The notes beneath the pieces are model-generated. The model worked only from the letters and a program-made list of their open reading frames with translations, made no database searches and was not told the DNA's origin. Of a DNA stretch of 64,000 nt, positions 33,060 through 64,000 are shown piece after piece. The first letter of the stretch is position 1. Each line of letters starts with the position of its first letter. The position numbers and the translations under genes were made by a program. The stretch is from Pardosa pseudoannulata (taxonomy: Eukaryota; Arthropoda; Arachnida; Araneae; Lycosidae): the NCBI GenBank assembly GCA_032207245.1, contig CM063502.1:43583162-43647161 (forward strand), in the 5' to 3' direction.

Positions 33060-34479
33060 AAATTAGGATAAGTAAAATCAGAATATATATCTACATTAAA
33101 AATTGAATATGATTTCTTACAACAGAGATAAGAAGTAGAATGGATATTATGTTTCCAAATACCGTAGGAGAATAGGGACTCCAGACTTGAATATAGACTT
33201 AAAATATTCATTTTAATCCTTTCCTCTATAAGACATCATGTCAATTATTAATAAAGATTTAAATTCTACTTTTAATTATCCTAGTTTCTCTGAATTTATA
33301 TACGCATTCGAATCAATCATATGCGCATAAAAGTTTGATACAAACACACACACACACAGAGATATGTATTCAATTCGAATATATTATTTTTATACTGATC
33401 TACATAACTTAATATTAGTGATAATCTTTTATGAATCTTTCATGTATCTTTGTTTATTTACCTCATATTTGGCTATTTTACACATATACACACATAAACA
33501 ACTTTTCCATAATTAAACTTCCTTACTTTAAAGTTGTCTACAGTCGACTATTGTTCTAAAAGTTATAAAATGTGTAGAACATAATGAAGAGATTAGAATT
33601 TTGTTTGAGCAAATAAAAAAATCAGTTCCATAACAATAAGAAAAAACAATTGTTCGTAAAAATTAATTATTAAAAAATTAAAAGCAATTTTAAATAAACA
33701 ATTTTTATGATTATCTCATTGTCGTTTTAATTAATTTTTACTTTGTAACTTTTAATAAACCGGCAAATAATTAAGGTTGCATAAAATGCAACAATATCTT
33801 ATTATTTGGTAGAGTAATTATCACGAAATAGAGGGCGTTAGAATATTTTTCTTCTAAGGGAGGGCGGTGGCCTGGAAAACGTTGGAAAGTTCTTTATCAG
33901 TATCTAGGCTTAACAAACAAGTCAAAAAGTAAAATATCACTCTGACTACATATGTCTGTGCTTTTAAGCCTTTTATAATTTGAATATCATACCGTTTTCA
34001 TCTCTCACTCAATAAATCAGCCATACACAGAAATAAGTAATAAATAAGATGAATAAACAAATCCCCAGATTGAAATAGTTGTCGCTGAGTGAAAGTTGGA
34101 GTACTTTCTTCGTTGCTACGATGTCAGCCTACGTCGCTTTCAATCAGAATACCTCGGAAATCAATGGTTAAGTTAAAATGGCAAATGCATCATAAGGTTG
34201 CAATAGTTGCCGGAATTTACTAAAAGTTTGGAGAAAAGAGAACACATCACCTTAGCCGATACTTAAAAACTCTAACAAATTTTAGTCGTATTTGTTTATT
34301 GGTCATATACTGACTTTTTCTATTTCCAAGACTTTTGTAAAATTTCACTCCTGCCTCCCGTGTATTTTCTTATGAAGAGGTGCTCATTATTGCGTAGAGT
34401 TCCATTTCACCTCATAAACCTCTCCAAGGGAGAAACAATCATTATTATTGTTTTTCGCCAATTCTATTATTATTTATTA
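33060..34479. other. AT-rich intergenic stretch, nothing recognised
   Basis: A short (CA)n lies at 33343-33358. No gene seen. Confidence 0.5.
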
Positions 34480-34975
34480 AGAAAAAGCCATGACTTGTTT
34501 TGAAAATGTAGCAATAAAAGGTTACCAGGGGGATATTCCGTCTGAGTTTGTGGCAGCTGGCCACAAGAGAACCAGAGAGGGTCGGTCATTCTCAGGACCC
34601 TTGGGAATTTATTCATTTGGAAAAAACAGGAGTTCCACACCCATAGGGGTTTCGGATTTTTATGTCCCTGTATACATCTGTGTGCAATGCAGGCTATCAT
34701 TGAGGAGTCCGGTCCGCTGACCGCTCCCTTGCTCTCAGCCCTTTTTCTCCACCCCCTCCTTTTGCGAGGGGTCTTTCAAGAAGAAGGCAGTTGGTTCTTG
34801 GGGGCTGGAGAGTAGAGAAGGTTGTTTCTCTCTCCCAAATGATGTTGTTTTATATCATGTATATATTGTATATAGTCAAGATAATAAAATCTAGGACATT
34901 AAGCGATTGTTTTTACTAAGCCCCCACAAACACAGAGGTGTATGTATGTTGCGACGTTACAACGTCAATTGCATA
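34480..34975 (+). repeat. Unclassified element-like segment, possible LTR fragment
   Basis: A sharply bounded, more GC-rich segment. It includes pyrimidine-rich sequence at 34730-34770, TATA-like tatatattgtatata at 34860-34876, an AATAAA at 34885 and the end-like string gttgcgacgttacaa near 34948. TATA plus AATAAA plus a TGT...ACA-like end would suit a retroviral-type LTR. I could not find matching 5-bp target duplications, so the class is open. Confidence 0.25.
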
Positions 34976-35350
34976 AATTTTGGAAACTTTATCAGCTGGG
35001 CTGGAAAAATGGAAAAATACTCATTATTGTTATTAGCCCATGGCGTCAAATATCTTCGGATGGTATTTGCTGCAATATAATTGAAATAATAATAATAAAA
35101 TATATCAAGAATGGTCAAAACTGATATTTAAGCTTTCAGAATTAAAGTTCCCTTGCACATACACACAGACGTAGTATTGCAATTGGTCAAAATTCAGTCA
35201 ATCATGGTCAAAGCAAATATTTTCGTTGGAATTTAAACCCTGAAATTTTTCATGGTTACAATACTGCCTTTATCCTGTACATGAAAGTAATTAACCCCGA
35301 GATATGAGAATTTCATGAAATTGCTGTCCTTTGAAACCATCTACTATTTA
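34976..35350. other. Intergenic stretch, nothing recognised
   Basis: Unique sequence. Confidence 0.45.
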
Positions 35351-35369
35351 AGATGAACTCAGTGCTTCT

Positions 35370-35500
35370 AGAACAGTCACCACACGCTCTGGGAGAAGGG
35401 GGCGTAGCGAGGGGTAGGCAAGGGGTCTATAATATGCCGGGCGACAATCGCAGAGGGGCACCAAATATTAGACATGGTATATTAGATTATGTTATATTCG
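35370..35500 (+). repeat. Possible hAT-type MITE fragment
   Basis: gggggcgtagcgaggggt, aaggggtctat, gccgggcgacaatcgcagaggggc and accaaatatta resemble the GGGGCGTA-type ends of short hAT-derived elements such as the one at 37749. Only one end is visible and no target duplication was found. Confidence 0.35.
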
Positions 35501-35679
35501 ACACACATACGCACACACACAAAAGAAAAGACGCACTACGACTCACCGAGAAGAAGATGTAGTGCAAATTGGACACTAATTGATGTAAATATAGGTTTTG
35601 AAGGAAAATGCAAAATTTTAAAGTCTGGCGGCCAATGAAGGAACGTGTGTCGCTGTAAGTGTATCAAATTCCTTCTTTG

Positions 35680-35712
35680 TGTGTTTTTTTTTTTTTTTTT
35701 TTTTTTTTTTTT
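35680..35712. repeat. Poly-T tract
   Basis: About 30 T followed by gtgtgtgtc. Confidence 0.9.
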
Positions 35713-35924
35713 GTGTGTGTCTAAGAGTGTATTGCATTACTATAGTTTCCGAGGGAAAAGGGGGCGCAAAAAATATTTTAGCCTCGATACTATTTATGCT
35801 CCCTGTGCTACTGCTAGAATGTGTGCAATTCTCAATATAAAGTATTTTTAACTTTCAGCATACCTACGGTACTTAGTGAGGGTGGGAAGTACTATGCTTT
35901 TCATCTAGTATGAAAAATAGACTA

Positions 35925-36025
35925 AAGATGGCGCCACCAGTGAGTTTCCTCTTTCCACAACGAGGAGAATCGAACCAACGGCCGTACAACTGTGACCACG
36001 TAACATGTTGGAGACCGGAGAATGT
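35925..36025 (-). mobile_element. tRNA-like fragment, possible SINE head
   Basis: On the minus strand a box-B-like GTTGGTTCGATTCTCC lies downstream of a weak box-A-like sequence (acatgttacgtggtc). The acceptor and T stems do not pair well, so it is not a functional tRNA. It differs from the main SINE family here and may be a second family. Confidence 0.3.
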
Positions 36026-37740
36026 TGACACCTGCCCCTTCATTTGTATTGCAGCATGCAGATCGTTGCTGTATTCTCTTTTGCCGAGATGTTTAATTGA
36101 TAAGAATATCGGCTGTAATTTGACATTCTTTATTTGTGATTAATAAATTATATTTTTAATTCAGTAGATTTATTATATCACCAAAATTCATTATAAATAT
36201 TGTAACAGCATACATTTAAACTTCTCTCTGAAAATTAAATAAATAAAAATAATTATTGACTTACATTTTAAATTTCGAAAAAATATTAAAAGAAAAGAAA
36301 AAGTGGACAAAAATATATAAATATTTTTATCAAAGAAAACTTTGTTCGTAATGTATGAAATTATAATTTTTTTCCCGCTTAACAACGCGTGATTTTGGTA
36401 TTTCAAGTAATTTTTATTTTGTTAAAATCAGTGCACCAAATTTGGGAAATTTTTAGAACCCCTACGCACATATCGGTATGTGCCAGCTGAACCAATTCAC
36501 TGCATAGTAATACTAAATAGGAAATCTACTATATAGTAATATTAACAATAAAAGAATAGAAAATTAAATCAACTTTAGGCGATTTTATTCATGTTGAAGA
36601 GGATAATAGTTTCAAACAAACGTACTATAATTATTTATCGTATAATTTAATTCAATATTTGCCTAATTTTAATAGCTTCTTACTCTGACTTTTATAGTTC
36701 AGATGTTTTTTGCCTATCGTTGAGGAATTTATTCTTTACTAAGTTTGAAAAACAATTTCTATTCTTAAAGAATTCAAATTGAAACGAATAGTCACTTACG
36801 AAATTTTGTCAAAAAGCGAATGTAGATGGCACCACTAAGTAGAAAGTGATTTATAAATGGAATTTTGTAATATTGTATTACTAGTATTTAAATTTCACCA
36901 TTATTTACTTCGGATTATTTATTTTACTTTTACAGACTAGTAACAGTACTGCCACATGGCAAGTTGAATTTACTTTAAATCAGGGTTTTAGAAAAAAAAA
37001 AAAAAAAAAAAGGCTCCATAAATCGTTTCCAGAGTTTTATAGAATTTCTGCTCGAGAGGGAATGCTTTTTATGCTTGTTGCTAATAAAGTACACCATTAC
37101 TTAAATCAGAATAAATATTAATAAACTATGTTATAGGAATAGATCTAGAATGCCGTCATAAATTCCAAAGACGTATTAATGTGAAATGTGTGTATACGTT
37201 AATTTGGTTTGTTTTATTGAAAATTTGACGTCATGGTCAAATTTTTCACCCATGACCTAATACTGAAAGTTAGCGAACATCCATACTAGAAGTAACATTA
37301 AAAATATTTTTGCATATGTATTATGTTTCTTCATAACAAAACTAACTCGTAGCACCACATTGTCTCGTTGCTACCAATTTCAAGACACCTACACGCAAAT
37401 TCGCCGAGTTTTTTGTGTAGAAATAGAGCTCAATAATAATAAAAAAAACTGAGGTTATATATTCTTTCCCAAAAATCTTTGATAAATAAATCAAGCAATT
37501 AGATTTTAAAGCTTAAATAGCAAGAATGAGTTATGAAGTAAAAATAAAATTCTATGATTATAATAACAGGAATGCACACCTATTAGGATCATAAATTTTG
37601 TTATTAATTCATAGATCAGTTATCATTATTGTATATATCATTAGTAGTTTTTACTTATTTATAGAATAACAAGAAAAACTATTGTTACAACAATTTGATA
37701 ATTATTATATATGATACGCTTTTAAACTCGTTATTTCGTT
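36026..37740. other. AT-rich intergenic stretch, nothing recognised
   Basis: An A-run lies at 36990-37010. No gene seen. Confidence 0.5.
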
Positions 37741-37748
37741 ATACTACT

Positions 37749-37932
37749 AAAGGGCGTAAATTGAGAGGGGCAAGGGGAGATCAAATACCACCCCCTTCAG
37801 AATTTTTAGAGAACGGTCAAATTTTCTGTTTTGCCCCTCTATTTTTAGTTTTTTTTTTGTTGTTGTTTTATTTATATTTTAATATTTTGAGACTTTAGCC
37901 CCCTCCGTTCAAGTGCCCAAATTACGCCCCTG
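37749..37932. mobile_element. Short non-autonomous hAT element (MITE)
   Basis: The right end, read inverted, is CAGGGGCGTAATTTGGGCA, a typical hAT terminus. The left end, aaAGGGCGTAAATTG...GGGGCA, is its eroded partner. The flanks ATACTACT (37741-37748) and ATACCACT (37933-37940) form an 8-bp target duplication with one mismatch. The element is 184 bp with no coding capacity. Confidence 0.75.
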
Positions 37933-37940
37933 ATACCACT

Positions 37941-38299
37941 TATTCTGTTTCTCCTTAGGGAATAAATAACAAAATTCTCAAAGGTTACGCTCCCAGAGCT
38001 ACTTTCAATCCTGAGTAAATATTTAATATGGAATAAGATGGAATTAAACATAAATAAGCCTTCTGAATATCGTATCTTCAATAGCGATATTTATGAAACT
38101 TAGAAAGTCCAAGAGCAAGCAGTATTTATAGAAAATGGACTATAGGCCTATGTAAATTTCTCGTTACTGAAACAGACAGAAAATGAGGAAATTAAAAAAG
38201 GGAAAATGAATTATTTAAATTGTAGATTATATTCTGATATTATAATCTGATAATGTAATCTAATAATATTCTGATAATATTGCAGCTTTCTATGTTAAA
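37941..38299. other. Intergenic stretch before the macrosatellite
   Basis: Unique AT-rich sequence. Confidence 0.45.
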
Positions 38300-40150
<1,851 letters not shown>

Positions 40151-40634
40151 CTACTAATTCGATCTTCTAGATATATTGGCTTCTTTCGCATACTAACTAT
40201 AATGTGGTACCAAGTAAATATGCGATATATTTTAAAATATATTTTTAAACAATCGGTTTTTATAACACAAGATTAATAATAAATAAATTAAAAAGTTAAC
40301 AAAAACAAAAAACACAGGTAAGAGAAATAGAGTATAAAGCTACCATAAAAAAATTATGTTTTTAGATACAGTAATTTCTAAAGGTGTTAGTTCTTAGAGA
40401 AGAAGATCCAGTTATTATGATGGTTTACGCGACTCCAAATAAAAATTTAGGGTGTTCAAAGGATAACAATTAAATATTAAATTATTACTTTAAATAATCT
40501 GTTGTAAAATTATATCTGAATTGATATTATGCCATTTTTACACTGATTCCATTTGCGTTCTCCAATTTCAACTCTATTTTGGAGAAAGTAACATTATAAG
40601 ACATGACATTTGTACCCATTTTAAAGAATCCTTC

Positions 40635-63659
<23,025 letters not shown>

Positions 63660-63791
63660 CAGCTGGCACCAGTGGCGTGGTGCTGTAACCCTAGCGGTAG
63701 GGAGCTGGGTCTGCGGACGTGTGGACGGTTCTGTCCAGTGTAAAGAGACTTGGGATCTCGCACGTGTGATCACCATGAACGCAGTCCTTTT
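63660..63791 (+). ncRNA. SRP-Alu-like block, copy 9
   Basis: Identical to copy 4 through the folded part. Confidence 0.38.
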
Positions 63792-64000
63792 GGCCCCCTT
63801 TAAATTTATTGTATAATCTATCCTTTTTGATTTATTTACCTCTAATAATCTGGCTTAGACGAAAAAATTTTCGAATAAGATATACGAAATTAATTTAAAT
63901 TAACAATACAAATTTATTTACAAATATAATAGCACTACGTTTTTACAGTATGAATCCTTTAAATTCCGTGCATAAGATATTTTTATATATAAAATTTTAA
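63660..64000 (+). repeat. Macrosatellite unit 9, cut by the window end
   Basis: The first 341 bases of a further unit, matching units 4, 6 and 7. Confidence 0.9.

Overview
The window is eukaryotic nuclear DNA: very AT-rich, with split genes, GT-AG introns, tRNA-derived SINEs with CCAAA-type tails, hAT and mariner-type DNA transposons and long TA/CA/GA microsatellites. An arthropod, perhaps a chelicerate such as a spider, fits the SINE style, the TCAGTC initiator and the gene content. That placement is an inference from general knowledge and is not proven here.

Region 1 (1-9.6 kb) is intergenic. It holds old local tandem duplications (periods about 270, 105, 300 and 133 bp), four SINE copies or fragments (two of them head to head), one relic coding segment and one possible orphan first exon of a membrane protein. 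Region 2 (9.6-24.5 kb) holds the only gene I can identify with confidence. A GC/CpG-rich promoter (CRE, ETS and CCAAT motifs, TCAGTC initiator) precedes three coding exons (10078-10144, 11882-12084, 16150-16785) that join in frame into a 301-residue protein of the PMEPA1/LDLRAD4 family, single-pass membrane adaptors that dampen TGF-beta/SMAD signalling and recruit NEDD4-type ubiquitin ligases. The membrane segment, the PPNR SMAD-interaction motif and one PPxY motif are present; the first vertebrate PPxY and the LDLa domain are not. About 7.7 kb of AT-rich sequence without recognisable transposons follows and may be a long 3' UTR.

Region 3 (25-38 kb) is transposon-rich: an internally deleted hAT element with a perfect 8-bp target duplication and a transposase C-terminal remnant, a mariner-like element with long terminal inverted repeats, a dimeric SINE, a SINE with target duplications, a satellite of about 183 bp, a short hAT-type MITE, microsatellites and a strong perfect hairpin inside a small open frame.

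Region 4 (38.3 kb to the window end) is a macrosatellite with a unit of about 2.9 kb. It starts with one degenerate unit of about 1.85 kb, followed by eight complete homogeneous units and the start of a ninth. Two unit subtypes alternate in part as a dimer of about 5.8 kb, and one unit is a clear chimera from unequal exchange. Every homogeneous unit carries a GC-rich block of about 132 bp in an otherwise AT-rich unit. The block ends in TTTT and can be folded by hand into a shape strongly resembling the Alu domain of SRP (7SL) RNA: two adjacent hairpins closed by a short helix, a UGUAA turn and a long closing helix. The degenerate edge unit lacks this block and about 1.1 kb after it. A repeated, possibly Pol III-transcribed SRP-Alu-like RNA inside a macrosatellite is the most novel candidate in the window. 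It rests on reading by eye and needs a covariance-model search and small-RNA data.
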